A stretch of DNA of 53,364 bases, taken from contig CALXFD010000011.1 of assembly GCA_944387495.1 (NCBI GenBank), forward strand, positions 1 through 53,364. The letters are read 5' to 3'. Within the stretch, counting starts at the first letter, position 1. Every line of letters starts with the position of its first letter. The notes under the pieces were generated by a model. The model was not told the DNA's origin and did no database searches. It was given only the letters and a program-made list of their open reading frames with translations. Source of the stretch: an uncultured Clostridia bacterium. GTDB lineage: Bacteria > Bacillota > Clostridia > TANB77 > CAG-508. The translations under genes and the position numbers were made by a program. Positions 1 through 8,367 of this stretch are shown here, piece by piece.

Positions 1-4
1 TATT

Positions 5-1429
5 CTATATTAACAATTTCCAATAACCTTTTCTATCTGATCCCACTCTTTCAATTATCCTTTTATCTTTTAATTGTTTTAAATTCAAAGTTATAGCAGG
101 TCTACTTAAATTTGTTTCTTCCATCATTATTTTTTGTGTGATATTTGGATTAGATTTAATTAGCTCTATGAGTTTTCTTTGTGTTTCATTTATATTTTCT
201 GTATAGTTTTCTGTATAGTTTTCTGTATAGTTTTCTGTATAGTTTTTATCGCCAGTATTATCTACTTCTTGTTCTCGACTATAATTTTCATTCATCAAAG
301 TTACTTTAAAATCTGTTCTGTTTGAATAAAATTTTATTTTATCCTTATCTCCTAGTGCCTCATAAATTTTCTTAAATCCACTTCCACGTCTTTCCATAAA
401 GTCTAATCTTTGAAATACATCTGCTATTATCGGATTTCTTCTTTTCGATGGAATATTTAAAATATCTTGATTTTGAATCATGGTTCCATCATACATTCCA
501 CCAGGAGATTCTATTTCTAATCTATCATCATAAATATCAATATGAATTTCTGCTCCTACTATATCATACATTCTATGAATCAAAGCGTTTACTAAAAGTT
601 CTGTTATAACTCTTTCATTATAATCATAATATTCTACTCTTGTTCTTGGCAACTTTTTCCATGCTTTTTTGTTATGATTTTTTATAAAATTAAACCCATT
701 TTCTAAAAGCATTATTAAATTACCACTATATTCTTTATCATCTACCGCATCTTCAAATATTGATGTTTTATCTAGTCCGTTCCATCTTGTGCAAAATATT
801 CTTGATTGTAACAATGGGCATTGGTCTGAAAACAACACTCCTGCATAAGTTAGTTGCTTTTTTTCATCCATTAACCCAAAAGAAATAAAATCATTTTCTT
901 CTAGCTTCTTTCCTGTCTTTTGCAGATATGTTGCTTTAAATAATGTAAAACTTAAATCATCAAAATTGTATTTAGATGGCATTGCATCAAATGTTAACTT
1001 TTCTCCTTTTGCAATTAATTCATTTATGATATATGTTGGTGCATTTACACTTTCATTTCCAATTCTAACAAAAACAATTTTATTTCCATCCGCCACATAA
1101 TAATATGGTGTTTTCGTTCCTTGAATGATTTCTAATCTGATTACATTTTTATTATTTTGTGTAATTACAGATATATTAAAATTTGCTAATGGCTCTATTC
1201 TTGTTTTTATTAATTCACTTATTTTCTCAATATGTTTTTGAACATCTTCTAATCCAATAATTTCTCTATTATCATTTACTCCAAAGTAGATTGTTCCACC
1301 AATTCCATTACTAAATGCTGATACTGTTTTTAACCAACTTTTTGGCTTTTTATATTCTATTTCTTCTTTAAATTCTATTTCAGTTGTTTCTGCTGATAAA
1401 CTTATTTTTAATTTCTCCAGTTTAATCAC
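5..1429 (-). CDS. AlbA_2 / AAA_4-type ATP-binding putative transcriptional regulator
   Basis: This 474-residue protein has an N-terminal AlbA_2 (Schlafen AAA_4-like) domain at about residues 15-130, with the motifs EFKEEIEYKKP and GGTIYFGVND. A GHKL-like C-terminal ATPase segment follows at about 275-360 (ELLVNALIHR, ESPGGM, RRGSGFKKI). A four-fold NYTE linker at about 395-412 leads to a winged helix-turn-helix (NITQKIMMEETNLSRPAITLNLKQL). Relatives are annotated as DNA-binding regulators whose ligand is unknown. The first in-frame start is GTG, 7 bases after the stop of the upstream MazG-like gene, so translational coupling is likely. A GAGGTGAT sequence would also fit an internal CTG start three codons later. 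The gene is complete; its stop lies at the window edge. Confidence 0.8.
   Translation of the reverse strand: MIKLEKLKISLSAETTEIEFKEEIEYKKPKSWLKTVSAFSNGIGGTIYFGVNDNREIIGLEDVQKHIEKISELIKTRIEPLANFNISVITQNNKNVIRLEIIQGTKTPYYYVADGNKIVFVRIGNESVNAPTYIINELIAKGEKLTFDAMPSKYNFDDLSFTLFKATYLQKTGKKLEENDFISFGLMDEKKQLTYAGVLFSDQCPLLQSRIFCTRWNGLDKTSIFEDAVDDKEYSGNLIMLLENGFNFIKNHNKKAWKKLPRTRVEYYDYNERVITELLVNALIHRMYDIVGAEIHIDIYDDRLEIESPGGMYDGTMIQNQDILNIPSKRRNPIIADVFQRLDFMERRGSGFKKIYEALGDKDKIKFYSNRTDFKVTLMNENYSREQEVDNTGDKNYTENYTENYTENYTENINETQRKLIELIKSNPNITQKIMMEETNLSRPAITLNLKQLKDKRIIERVGSDRKGYWKLLI
198..245. repeat. Four tandem 12-bp units encoding NYTE
   Basis: The 12-bp unit TCTGTATAGTTT (plus strand) occurs four times in exact tandem. 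Read on the minus strand it encodes Asn-Tyr-Thr-Glu repeats in the linker between the ATPase part and the winged helix of the regulator. The unit is a multiple of three, so copy-number change would alter linker length without breaking the frame. Confidence 0.9.
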
Positions 1430-1436
1430 CTCTCGT

Positions 1437-1811
1437 CTAAATCTTTTTTCTCCATTCTTTTTTCATTTCTTGTTCTTCTCTTTCATCTGCTTTATCTTGT
1501 TCAACTTCAACTAGATATATTTTATTGCTAAATCCACCCTTTTTTTCTCTTTTCATTTGTTGTACATTTTTTAATTCTTCATAACTAATATTTTTTATTC
1601 TCATAATACTTTGTATTACTTCCATAACATCTGCTAATTCTTCAATAGCATTTTCTTCGATAAATTCATGTGCTTCTTCTAATAATTTTTTATTTAATTC
1701 TTTTATGTATTCCTCATCATCCATTATTCTCCATGTTGCTTTTCTTCCTTCCATATTATTAATATTTTCCGGAATTTTATCTCTTACTAATTTATTATAT
1801 GTATATTTCAT
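1437..1811 (-). CDS. MazG-like / phosphoribosyl-ATP pyrophosphohydrolase-like protein
   Basis: A 124-residue protein with the KLVRDKIPE N-terminus typical of the HisE-like branch of the all-alpha NTP pyrophosphohydrolase superfamily. The metal-binding acidic motif is visible as LLEEAHEFIEENAIEELADVMEV. Such proteins usually hydrolyse non-canonical or surplus nucleotides; the substrate here cannot be told. I chose the ATG at 1809-1811 because it follows an AAGGAGA ribosome-binding site at good spacing and begins with the conserved MKYTYNKLVRD. An upstream in-frame ATG at 1853 has no such site. A strong promoter lies just upstream, and the regulator gene follows 7 bases downstream as a probable operon partner. 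Confidence 0.85.
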   Translation of the reverse strand: MKYTYNKLVRDKIPENINNMEGRKATWRIMDDEEYIKELNKKLLEEAHEFIEENAIEELADVMEVIQSIMRIKNISYEELKNVQQMKREKKGGFSNKIYLVEVEQDKADEREEQEMKKEWRKKI

Positions 1812-1843
1812 TTTTAAATTCTCCTTGCCAAATTCTTGTTTGC

Positions 1844-1872
1844 ATTTTATCATTTATATCTTCATTTGTCAA
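1844..1872 (-). promoter_or_regulatory. SigA-type promoter of the MazG-like gene operon
   Basis: On the minus strand there is TTGACA (1867-1872), a 17-bp spacer and TAAAAT (1844-1849). The predicted start lies about 25 bases before the AAGGAGA ribosome-binding site. Confidence 0.75.
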
Positions 1873-1885
1873 TGAATTATTACAT

Positions 1886-1918
1886 AAAGGCAGGATTTGA
1901 TTTCCTGCCTTTCTTTTT
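1886..1918 (+). terminator. Bidirectional hairpin terminator
   Basis: AAAGGCAGGA (1886-1895) pairs perfectly with TCCTGCCTTT (1903-1912) around a 7-base loop. The plus strand continues into a T-rich tract; the minus-strand T-tract is short. It lies between the GtrII-like gene and the MazG-like operon and can end the transcript of the former. Confidence 0.7.
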
Positions 1919-3372
1919 TAAAAATTTATTAAAATATATAAAGTATCTTCAATAGCCTTCATCTGTACTTCTTCATCTGTTTCCATATCAAAATTTTTTT
2001 CAGCAAATTCATCACTAAAATTCTTTTCCCTTTCTATTTCTTTTCCTGTATAAAATTTATACATTTCTTTTCCATATAAACCACTTATATATAATGAATC
2101 TTGAATAGTTAAAGGATGTTCTTTTTTATAATTTTCACTTTTACCTGTATATTTTAAACTTATTTTTGTTATTTTTTCACCATTTTCTTCACATTCTTCT
2201 ATTTTATTTTCTATCTTTTTCGAAAATTCAAAATCTAGTTGATTTGCTCTTTTTAGTTGGTATGTGCTATTTATTATAGAATATACATTTAATATAAAAT
2301 AAGCTATTAGTACGATTAATAAAGAATTTTTTATAAACTTATTTTCATTTTCGAATTCACATGTGCAATACATATATATTAACATCGCACTAATACTTTC
2401 ACCTATTGGAAGAGTAGTCCTTTCTAGCACATTCATTGGAAGCATTACAAAAATACTTAATATATATGATAAAAACACAAAAAGTACATAAAAAAATGTA
2501 TTGTTTTTATTTTTTACAGTATAACCATATGAAATAATTATTATTATCAATGATATTGTTGCCCATGCATATCTAGGAAATAAATAAAACGTATTAAATA
2601 ATAAATCTATAACATCTTTAATATTGTATATAATCTTATTTATTAAAGAATTTTCTAACCTATTTGTCAATGGTAGATTTGTAATAATTGGCACTATACA
2701 CACTACTATAAAATTTATCAATGTGGCTAAAATTATTATTACAGCACATGGCAAAATTTTCTTAAAGTATTCTTTATCAATTTTCTTGTTTTCCAATAAT
2801 GTTATTAATATAGCTGTTGCAATATACATTGGAATTGTTCCCTGATAACAAAATACTCCAATTAACGCCAAAATAAAACCTATTTTTTTATTATTCTTTA
2901 TCAGAATGTTTTCTAATGATAGTAAAAATAGAAATATACTAGCACAAATAATAAAATTATCTATAAATTTAGCAATATCTACCATAAGGAAATTAAAAAT
3001 ATATAAAAAACTTAATATAAAGGTAATTATTTTGTTTTTTATATTTTCAGTTTTTTTGTATCTCTCTATAAATTGTTCTATTTTAAGTACACATAATGAT
3101 AAAATTACTAATGATATTACTAAATCTATTATATAGAGAACTTTTATTGAAGGATTTATCAGTCCTATTAGTACAAATATAATTGCTGAAAATAATCTTC
3201 CATCTCTTATATATGCATCTTTTGTTGCATATTCTGTATATCCTTGTATAAAAATTCTTTCTGTATCTTTTGAATACATTCCCGTTAAAAAAATATGAAA
3301 GCATATAATTGCTAATATTATTGCAAATATAATTATTAACCATTTTTCCTTTGTTACTTTTTGCTTTTCCAT
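1918..3372 (-). CDS. Polytopic membrane protein, GtrII-like glucosyltransferase family
   Basis: A 484-residue integral membrane protein with about ten hydrophobic segments, from the N-terminal KWLIIIFAIILAIICFHIFL to about residue 390, followed by a soluble C-terminal tail of some 90 charged residues. The first extracytoplasmic loop carries TKDAYIRDGRLFSA, which resembles the D/RDGR motif of the GtrII (Glucos_trans_II) family that glycosylates surface polymers from lipid-linked sugars. The family call rests on topology and this motif only, so other GT-C-like functions are possible. The ATG follows TAGGAGA. It is monocistronic, between hairpins on both sides. Confidence 0.55.
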   Translation of the reverse strand: MEKQKVTKEKWLIIIFAIILAIICFHIFLTGMYSKDTERIFIQGYTEYATKDAYIRDGRLFSAIIFVLIGLINPSIKVLYIIDLVISLVILSLCVLKIEQFIERYKKTENIKNKIITFILSFLYIFNFLMVDIAKFIDNFIICASIFLFLLSLENILIKNNKKIGFILALIGVFCYQGTIPMYIATAILITLLENKKIDKEYFKKILPCAVIIILATLINFIVVCIVPIITNLPLTNRLENSLINKIIYNIKDVIDLLFNTFYLFPRYAWATISLIIIIISYGYTVKNKNNTFFYVLFVFLSYILSIFVMLPMNVLERTTLPIGESISAMLIYMYCTCEFENENKFIKNSLLIVLIAYFILNVYSIINSTYQLKRANQLDFEFSKKIENKIEECEENGEKITKISLKYTGKSENYKKEHPLTIQDSLYISGLYGKEMYKFYTGKEIEREKNFSDEFAEKNFDMETDEEVQMKAIEDTLYILINF

Positions 3373-3411
3373 ATATTCTCCTATTTTATAATTTATTTCA
3401 TATTTTTACAT

Positions 3412-3462
3412 AAAAAAGTGTATTAAAGAACTATAAATATAGTTTTCAATACACTTCATTTT
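3412..3462 (-). terminator. Intrinsic terminator of hpf
   Basis: On the minus strand GAAGTGTATT pairs with AATACACTTT after a nested AACTATA/TATAGTT stem and runs into T6. It lies just after the hpf stop. Confidence 0.8.
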
Positions 3463-3465
3463 TAA

Positions 3466-3993
3466 CTAGTTCTCAGGTTCAATTAAACCATAATTTTTTC
3501 CATCTTTTAATTTATGTATAACATTAACCTTTCCTGTTTCAACATTTATAAATGTTAAGAAATTGTGTGATGGGATTTCTTGTAGTTTTAATACTGCATC
3601 TTCTGGTGTTATTGGTTTTATTTCATAATAAGATGTTTTTATAATTTCATTTGAGATTTCTGCAACATGGTCATTTGAAACTTCCATTGTTTTAATGCTT
3701 CCTTCTCTCATCATTTTTTCTTTTTTTGTTTTTGCTTTTCTAATTTGACCTTCTAAAATATCAATATCTTTATCTATTGATGCATACATATCTTTATCTT
3801 CTGTTACTGCTCTGTATCTTTCTCCATTTGCTATTACACAAATTTCTGCAATTTGCTCATTTTTTTCTGTTTTTAAAGTAACATCAGCTTCTGCATTTTC
3901 AAAATATTTATCGATTCTGTCTAATTTTTTTTCTACATAATCGTTTATTGCATCTGTTATCATTAGTTCCTTTCCTGTTATTTTTATTTTCAT
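3466..3993 (-). CDS. hpf: Ribosome hibernation promoting factor, long form
   Basis: A 175-residue protein starting MKIKITGKELMITDAINDYV, the typical HPF/RaiA beta-alpha start. The N-terminal ribosome-binding domain (about 1-100) sits in the decoding region of resting ribosomes. The C-terminal domain (about 118-175; YYEIKPITPEDAVLKLQEI, FLTFINVETGKVNVIHKLKDG) is the dimerisation module found in long HPF and links two 70S particles into 100S. The length matches long HPF of Gram-positive bacteria. The ATG follows AGAAGGGAG, and a TTGAAA/17/TATAAT promoter and a terminator make this a single-gene unit. No raiA-type structured leader is seen in the roughly 45-base 5' region. Confidence 0.95.
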   Translation of the reverse strand: MKIKITGKELMITDAINDYVEKKLDRIDKYFENAEADVTLKTEKNEQIAEICVIANGERYRAVTEDKDMYASIDKDIDILEGQIRKAKTKKEKMMREGSIKTMEVSNDHVAEISNEIIKTSYYEIKPITPEDAVLKLQEIPSHNFLTFINVETGKVNVIHKLKDGKNYGLIEPEN

Positions 3994-4043
3994 AAAAATC
4001 GCTCCCTTCTTCTTTTATGTTTTGTTTTTATCTACGTACTTTT

Positions 4044-4072
4044 ATTATATATGTTATTTCTTTTTTTTTCAA
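4044..4072 (-). promoter_or_regulatory. SigA-type promoter of hpf
   Basis: Minus-strand TTGAAA (4067-4072), 17-bp A-rich spacer, TATAAT (4044-4049). Confidence 0.75.
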
Positions 4073-4164
4073 CCTTTTAGTCAATATTTTTATGTTAGTA
4101 ATAAATTTGTCTTTTAAAATATTATTTTTATTTCAATTTTTTCATTTATTATAGTTCTCCTATA

Positions 4165-4207
4165 AAAAAAGTTTGAATATATTTATAAAATATTTTCAAA
4201 CTTTTTA
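4165..4207 (-). terminator. Terminator of the era-yqzL-recO operon
   Basis: On the minus strand AAAAAGTTTGAA pairs with TTCAAACTTTTT and ends in T7. It overlaps the recO stop codon region. Confidence 0.8.
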
Positions 4208-4933
4208 AAATAATTCTTCTATTTTATATTCTCTTTCCATTTTTTCATTAAAGAATAGCTTTGTAACTAATTTATATTCTTCTAGTGATTCATTTTTTAA
4301 GTTAAATGAAAATAGCTTTTTTGCAGGTGCTGATATTGTATATTTTATAGCATTTATTGTACTTTCAGATACATAAATTGCTCCTTTATCTTGCCTACTA
4401 CATGGTTCACATTTTAAGCCATTATCTCTTATGCTAAAATATTGTAGATTTTCTTTTTCTTTGCAAGATACACATGCTTGTACTCTTGGTGTAAATCCTA
4501 ATATACATAGTAATCTTAATTTGAAAATTGACACAGTTAATTCCATATCTTTATCTGTTTCTGAAATTGTATATAATGCATTTAAGTATAATTGTAAGAT
4601 ATTATAGCAATTTTCATTTTCTTCTGTAACATCTTGTATTATTTTATTCAAATGTATTGCATATCTTAATTTATCTAAATCTGTTCTTAAATTATAAAAT
4701 ATTTCTATTGTTTCACATGAGTTTATATGATATGTATTTGTTCCATGATACATCAAATATTCTCCAAAACAAAATAATTGTGTACCTGCAAGAAGAGCAC
4801 TTTGTGGTCTTCTTGCCCCTTTTGCTACACATGATATTTTGCCAAAGTTTGGTGTAAGCATTGTTAACATTTTGTCATAATCACCCATATTATTTTCTGC
4901 AATTATTATTCCTTTTACCTTTGTTGTTGCCAT
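4205..4933 (-). CDS. recO: DNA repair protein RecO
   Basis: A 242-residue protein with an N-terminal OB-fold (TTKVKGIIIAENNMGDYDKML, LTPNFGKISCVAKGARRP) and a helical C-terminal half. A zinc-binding set CVSCKEK...CEPC sits at about residues 150-185, as in most Gram-positive RecO proteins. RecO works with RecR and RecF to load RecA on SSB-coated gaps. The start has a good AAGGAGA site. It is the last gene of era-yqzL-recO; the hairpin overlapping its end terminates the unit. The length is normal. Confidence 0.95.
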   Translation of the reverse strand: MATTKVKGIIIAENNMGDYDKMLTMLTPNFGKISCVAKGARRPQSALLAGTQLFCFGEYLMYHGTNTYHINSCETIEIFYNLRTDLDKLRYAIHLNKIIQDVTEENENCYNILQLYLNALYTISETDKDMELTVSIFKLRLLCILGFTPRVQACVSCKEKENLQYFSIRDNGLKCEPCSRQDKGAIYVSESTINAIKYTISAPAKKLFSFNLKNESLEEYKLVTKLFFNEKMEREYKIEELF

Positions 4934-4961
4934 TATTTCTCCTTATATTTTTATATTATAT

Positions 4962-5120
4962 CTATAAAATTTCTTTATTTTCTGTTTTTTCTGTATTATC
5001 AATAATATTTTTAGCATCTTTTTGTATATTATTTTCTATATTCTCTATTTGTTTTAACTCTAAAAATGTATTTATATCTCCTGTATTTTTAAAAGTATCC
5101 CAAGCTATTTTTTTAATCAT
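4962..5120 (-). CDS. yqzL: YqzL-family small protein between era and recO
   Basis: A 52-residue ORF starting MIKKIAWDTFKNTGDINTFL, with a charged, low-complexity tail. Bacillus subtilis has the small gene yqzL at the same place between era and recO, and the W..F...G.I..YL/FL pattern of that family is recognisable here. No biochemical function is established. The ATG is preceded by GGAGATG at about 7 bases. The gap to recO is 28 bases and to era about 140. Position plus sequence pattern make the call fairly safe despite its size. Confidence 0.8.
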   Translation of the reverse strand: MIKKIAWDTFKNTGDINTFLELKQIENIENNIQKDAKNIIDNTEKTENKEIL

Positions 5121-5260
5121 TTTTATTCATCTCCATTCTTAAAGGATAACCTTTAATATTATCTTTTGTATTTTTTTACATTTTATACATTTATTTGTTA
5201 CTTATTTTCAATTGTTAATTTATCTTAGTTTATATTTTTTGGATTTCTTTTGTTATTTCT

Positions 5261-6163
5261 TTATTGTTGTTTAAATTTATTTACTACTGATTGGTTATCA
5301 ATCCAATTTTCTTGAACTTTTACCCATGTTTTTAAATTTATTTTTATTCCAAAATTCTGCTCCATATCTATTCTTGCCGCTCTACCTATTCTTTTTAGCA
5401 TTTCTCCATTTTTTCCTATTATTATCCCTTTATGTGATTGCCTCAAACAATATATTGTAGCTTCTATATCATATATTTCTTCACCATTTTTATTTTTTCT
5501 TAATTTCATTTTCTCAACTTCTACATATATTCCATGTGGTACTTCATCTTGTAATAATTTTAAAGCTTTTTCTCTTATAGTTTCTTCTGCAAGTTGCCTC
5601 ATTGTTTGGTCTGTATATTCTTCTATATCATAATATGCAGGACCTTCTTTTAGGTTCTTTTCTATTTCATCTAAAATTATTTCCTTATATTTATTATTTA
5701 GTGCAGAAATTGGTATAACAGCTTCAAATGGATATTCTTTTCTATATATATCTATTAAATTTAATAATTTTTCTCTTTTTATTAAATCAATTTTATTTAT
5801 AATTAAAATTGTTTTCTTATTTGCTTCTTTTATTTTTTCTAAAATAATTCTATCACCTTTTCCAATTTCATCACTAGTTGCCTCTATAACAAATAATACT
5901 ACATCTGCATCTGGAATATTTGAAAATGCACTTTCTACCATTGTCTCATTTAATTTATGTTTTGGTTTATGTATTCCAGGAGTATCTATAAATATTATTT
6001 GAGAATTAGGGCGATTAACTATCCCTTTAATAACTGTTCTTGTTGTCTGTACTTTATTTGCAATTGCTGCAACTTTTTCTCCTACTAATAAATTTAATAT
6101 TGTTGATTTTCCTACATTTGTTCTTCCTATTAATGCTACAAATCCTGATTTGAATTTTTCCAT
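5261..6163 (-). CDS. era: GTPase Era
   Basis: A 300-residue GTPase for 16S rRNA maturation and 30S assembly. Visible motifs are G1 GRTNVGKS (13-20), the TTR of G2, G3 DTPGIHKPKH, G4 NKID (about 122-125), and the C-terminal KH domain with GIIIGKNGEMLKRIG. The domain order and length match the family. The ATG follows TGGAGGA. Downstream are yqzL and recO, the usual Firmicutes arrangement. The 5' side is bordered by the large inverted-repeat element at 6258-6530. Confidence 0.97.
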   Translation of the reverse strand: MEKFKSGFVALIGRTNVGKSTILNLLVGEKVAAIANKVQTTRTVIKGIVNRPNSQIIFIDTPGIHKPKHKLNETMVESAFSNIPDADVVLFVIEATSDEIGKGDRIILEKIKEANKKTILIINKIDLIKREKLLNLIDIYRKEYPFEAVIPISALNNKYKEIILDEIEKNLKEGPAYYDIEEYTDQTMRQLAEETIREKALKLLQDEVPHGIYVEVEKMKLRKNKNGEEIYDIEATIYCLRQSHKGIIIGKNGEMLKRIGRAARIDMEQNFGIKINLKTWVKVQENWIDNQSVVNKFKQQ

Positions 6164-6257
6164 AAATTATTATTCCTCCATTTTGTTTTTGCTTAAATTT
6201 TTATTACTTTTATATTATACACCATTTTCTTGCTAAATTTGTAGAAAATGCAGAAAT

Positions 6258-6530
6258 TCTTTTAACTTTTTTAAATTTCTAAGAGTTCGCTCTTTTGAGA
6301 TGGCTTAGGGGGGATAACATTATATTATTTTTTTATAATGAGCTTGTGTGGGGACCGACAAGTTAGAAACTGTTATGAAATGTCCCGTACCAATAACATT
6401 GTCCTAAAGCACACCTATTTCATTACAGTTTCTTACGCAGTTGGGACGAATTATAAAAAAATAATATAATGTTATCCCCCCTAAGCCATCTCAAAAGAGC
6501 GAACTCTTAGAAATTTAAAAAGTTAAAAGA
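6258..6530. repeat. Giant inverted repeat with structured core (element 1), unknown nature
   Basis: Two arms of about 81 bp (6258-6339 and 6450-6530) are perfect inverted copies apart from one extra T in the left arm. The 110-base core contains a 17-bp stem with one mismatch (6365-6381 with 6417-6433). It also holds GTGTG/CACAC and GGGAC/GTCCC complementarities that would cross that stem as pseudoknots. There is no ORF inside. It fills the gap between era and the glycosyltransferase gene and begins directly after that gene's own small terminator. It could be a MITE-like element, a structured RNA or a cruciform-forming site; I cannot assign it to a known family. Confidence 0.85.
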
Positions 6531-6550
6531 CTAGTATATACTAGCCTTTG
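6523..6550 (-). terminator. Short terminator after the GT4 glycosyltransferase gene
   Basis: The 14-bp perfect palindrome CTAGTATATACTAG (6531-6544), read on the minus strand, is followed by TCTTTTAAC and more Ts, which already belong to the outer arm of element 1. Confidence 0.55.
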
Positions 6551-6566
6551 TAATAATTTATTTTCT

Positions 6567-7859
6567 CTATGCATATGCTTGACGCTTTCTGAAATTAAGT
6601 AGATTTGTAATTTCTTTTTCTCCTTTAAGTCCTTTTTTAGTTTTCTTAGCTCTTTCTTGTTCAAGCTCTCTTTTTTGTTTTTCTGCCATTGATTGACAAA
6701 TAGCTTTTTGATATGTAAAATGTGTATCTTGTGCAATTTTGCTCCAATTATATTCATTTCTAACTTTATTTTTCGCTTTCTTAGTTATATCTGCACATAA
6801 TTTGTGGTCATATAATAATTCTAATATTGAATCTGCAATTGAATTTGGATTTCCACAATATGTTTTCATTCCATTTTCTCTATGTTGTACTATTTCATTT
6901 AATCCACCTATATCTGATACTACAACTGGATTTTCAGATAACATTGCTTCTAATGCTACTATTCCAAATGGTTCATAAGTACTTGGAAATACTGCTATAT
7001 CTGCTGCTTTATACATTCTTTGTACATCTTTTCCATTCATATAACCTGCAAAATATACTTTGTTACCTATGCCCATTGCATTTGCTTCTGCCTTCAACTC
7101 ATCAAGCATTGCACCTTTTCCACAAATTACAAGTTTTGCATCATGATATCCATTTAAAATTTTAGGCATTGCTGCAATTAAATGTTGTACTCCTTTTTCA
7201 TATACTAATCTACCCATGAATAATATAATTTTTTCATTATCCATTGCAAATTTTCTTCTAAAATTGTAATCTCTTTCTATTCCATTAAATAGATTTAAGT
7301 TTACTCCATTTGGCACTACATTTATTTTCTCATATGGTAAGCCAAATAATCTTTGTAATTCATTTTTCATGTAATTGCTATTAACTATAACTTCTGATGC
7401 TTCATATGTAAGCATCCATTCTGTATCATTTATATATCTTTGTGTTTCATCATGTATTCCGCTATTTCTTCCAGCTTCTGTTGCATGTATTGTTGCAACT
7501 ATTGGAATATTGTATGAATTTTTTAATGTTTTAGCTGCATATGCCACTAACCAGTCATGTGCATGTATAACATCAAAATTTCCTTCTTTTGCAATAATTT
7601 CATTTGCTTTTGCAACTAAATTAAAGTTTAATTGCATTATCCAATCGATAAAGTTGTTTGGGTTTATCATATAATTATCTACTCTATATACTTTTACTCC
7701 TTTATCATCTTCAAAATATGGTGCATCACCATCTTTGTATGTAACTACTGTTACTTCATGACCGTCTTTTAATAGTGTTCTTGATAAATCATATACAACT
7801 CTTGCTATTCCACCTACTACTCTTGGTGGATATTCCCATGTTAACATCAATATTTTCAT
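6567..7859 (-). CDS. GT4-family glycosyltransferase (glycogen synthase-like)
   Basis: A 430-residue GT-B fold enzyme. The N-terminal Rossmann half starts MKILMLTWEYPPRVVGGIA, with the G-G loop of the family. The C-terminal donor-binding half shows FMGRLVYEKGVQHLI, the E-x7-E motif FPSTYEPFGIVALEAMLSENPVV, and DIGGLNEIV. The C-terminal 40 residues are Lys/Glu-rich and probably helical. It may make a glucan or surface polymer; donor and acceptor are unknown. I take the ATG at 7857-7859, because AAAGGGAG sits 8 bases upstream. An in-frame ATG at 7877 overlaps that site. A short terminator and inverted-repeat element 1 follow. Confidence 0.85.
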   Translation of the reverse strand: MKILMLTWEYPPRVVGGIARVVYDLSRTLLKDGHEVTVVTYKDGDAPYFEDDKGVKVYRVDNYMINPNNFIDWIMQLNFNLVAKANEIIAKEGNFDVIHAHDWLVAYAAKTLKNSYNIPIVATIHATEAGRNSGIHDETQRYINDTEWMLTYEASEVIVNSNYMKNELQRLFGLPYEKINVVPNGVNLNLFNGIERDYNFRRKFAMDNEKIILFMGRLVYEKGVQHLIAAMPKILNGYHDAKLVICGKGAMLDELKAEANAMGIGNKVYFAGYMNGKDVQRMYKAADIAVFPSTYEPFGIVALEAMLSENPVVVSDIGGLNEIVQHRENGMKTYCGNPNSIADSILELLYDHKLCADITKKAKNKVRNEYNWSKIAQDTHFTYQKAICQSMAEKQKRELEQERAKKTKKGLKGEKEITNLLNFRKRQAYA

Positions 7860-7984
7860 TGATATACTCCCTTTCATATTTCATTTTCTTTCGTTTTTTG
7901 ACAATTACACATAATTTAGTATATTTTATACAAAATTTTTCAAAATGTAAATGATTTTTTGAAATATTTTTTATTTTTTTGTAA

Positions 7985-8017
7985 TAAAAAAAGAACCAAG
8001 TTATTAACTTGATTCCC
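7985..8017 (-). terminator. Terminator of the rplU-rpmA operon
   Basis: On the minus strand GAATCAAG pairs with CTTGGTTC, including one G-T pair, and then runs into T7. It lies just after rpmA. Confidence 0.85.
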
Positions 8018-8028
8018 TTCTCTATAAT

Positions 8029-8295
8029 CTAATTATTTGTTTCTACTGGGTAAACACTTACTTGTTTTTTATCTCTACCCTTTCTTTCAAATTTTACATT
8101 TCCGTCTACTAATGCGTATAAAGTATCATCACTACCTTTTCCTACATTAATTCCTGGATGTACTTTTGTTCCTCTTTGTCTTACTAGGATATTTCCTGCT
8201 AAAACAAATTGTCCGTCTGCTCTTTTTACACCAAGACGTTTTGATTCACTCTCTCTACCGTTATGGCTGCTACCTTGACCTTTTTTATGAGCCAT
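8029..8295 (-). CDS. rpmA: 50S ribosomal protein L27
   Basis: An 88-residue L27 starting [22 protein letters not shown], whose N-terminal tail reaches the peptidyl-transferase centre. Many Firmicutes make L27 with about nine extra residues that the protease Prp removes. Here the ORF starts directly at the mature end, and an in-frame TGA lies two codons upstream of the ATG. No prp (ysxB) ORF fits in the 72 bases between rplU and rpmA. The ribosome-binding site is GAAGGGAG. It is co-transcribed with rplU from the promoter at 8842-8870. Confidence 0.97.
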   Translation of the reverse strand: MAHKKGQGSSHNGRESESKRLGVKRADGQFVLAGNILVRQRGTKVHPGINVGKGSDDTLYALVDGNVKFERKGRDKKQVSVYPVETNN

Positions 8296-8367
8296 GCTTT
8301 CTCACTCCCTTCGGTTTAGAATTTTATATTTCTCAAATAAATTCTCTATTATTTTTATGTGATTTAA

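Noticed and set aside
3083..3343. Cys/Asn/Tyr-rich frame within the GtrII-like gene
   Set aside because: It is an out-of-frame shadow on the same strand, without a ribosome-binding site.
3994..4160. raiA-type structured RNA upstream of hpf
   Set aside because: The region is short, AT-rich and already taken up by a plain promoter; no GC-rich conserved structure is visible.
6340..6449. Element 1 core as an invertible promoter switch
   Set aside because: Arms of 81 bp are far longer than usual recombinase sites, no recombinase gene is near, and no promoter is evident in the core; kept only as something reads could test.
6515..6757. 80-codon minus-strand frame at the end of the GT4 gene
   Set aside because: It overlaps the glycosyltransferase out of frame, is Lys/Leu-rich and has no start signal.
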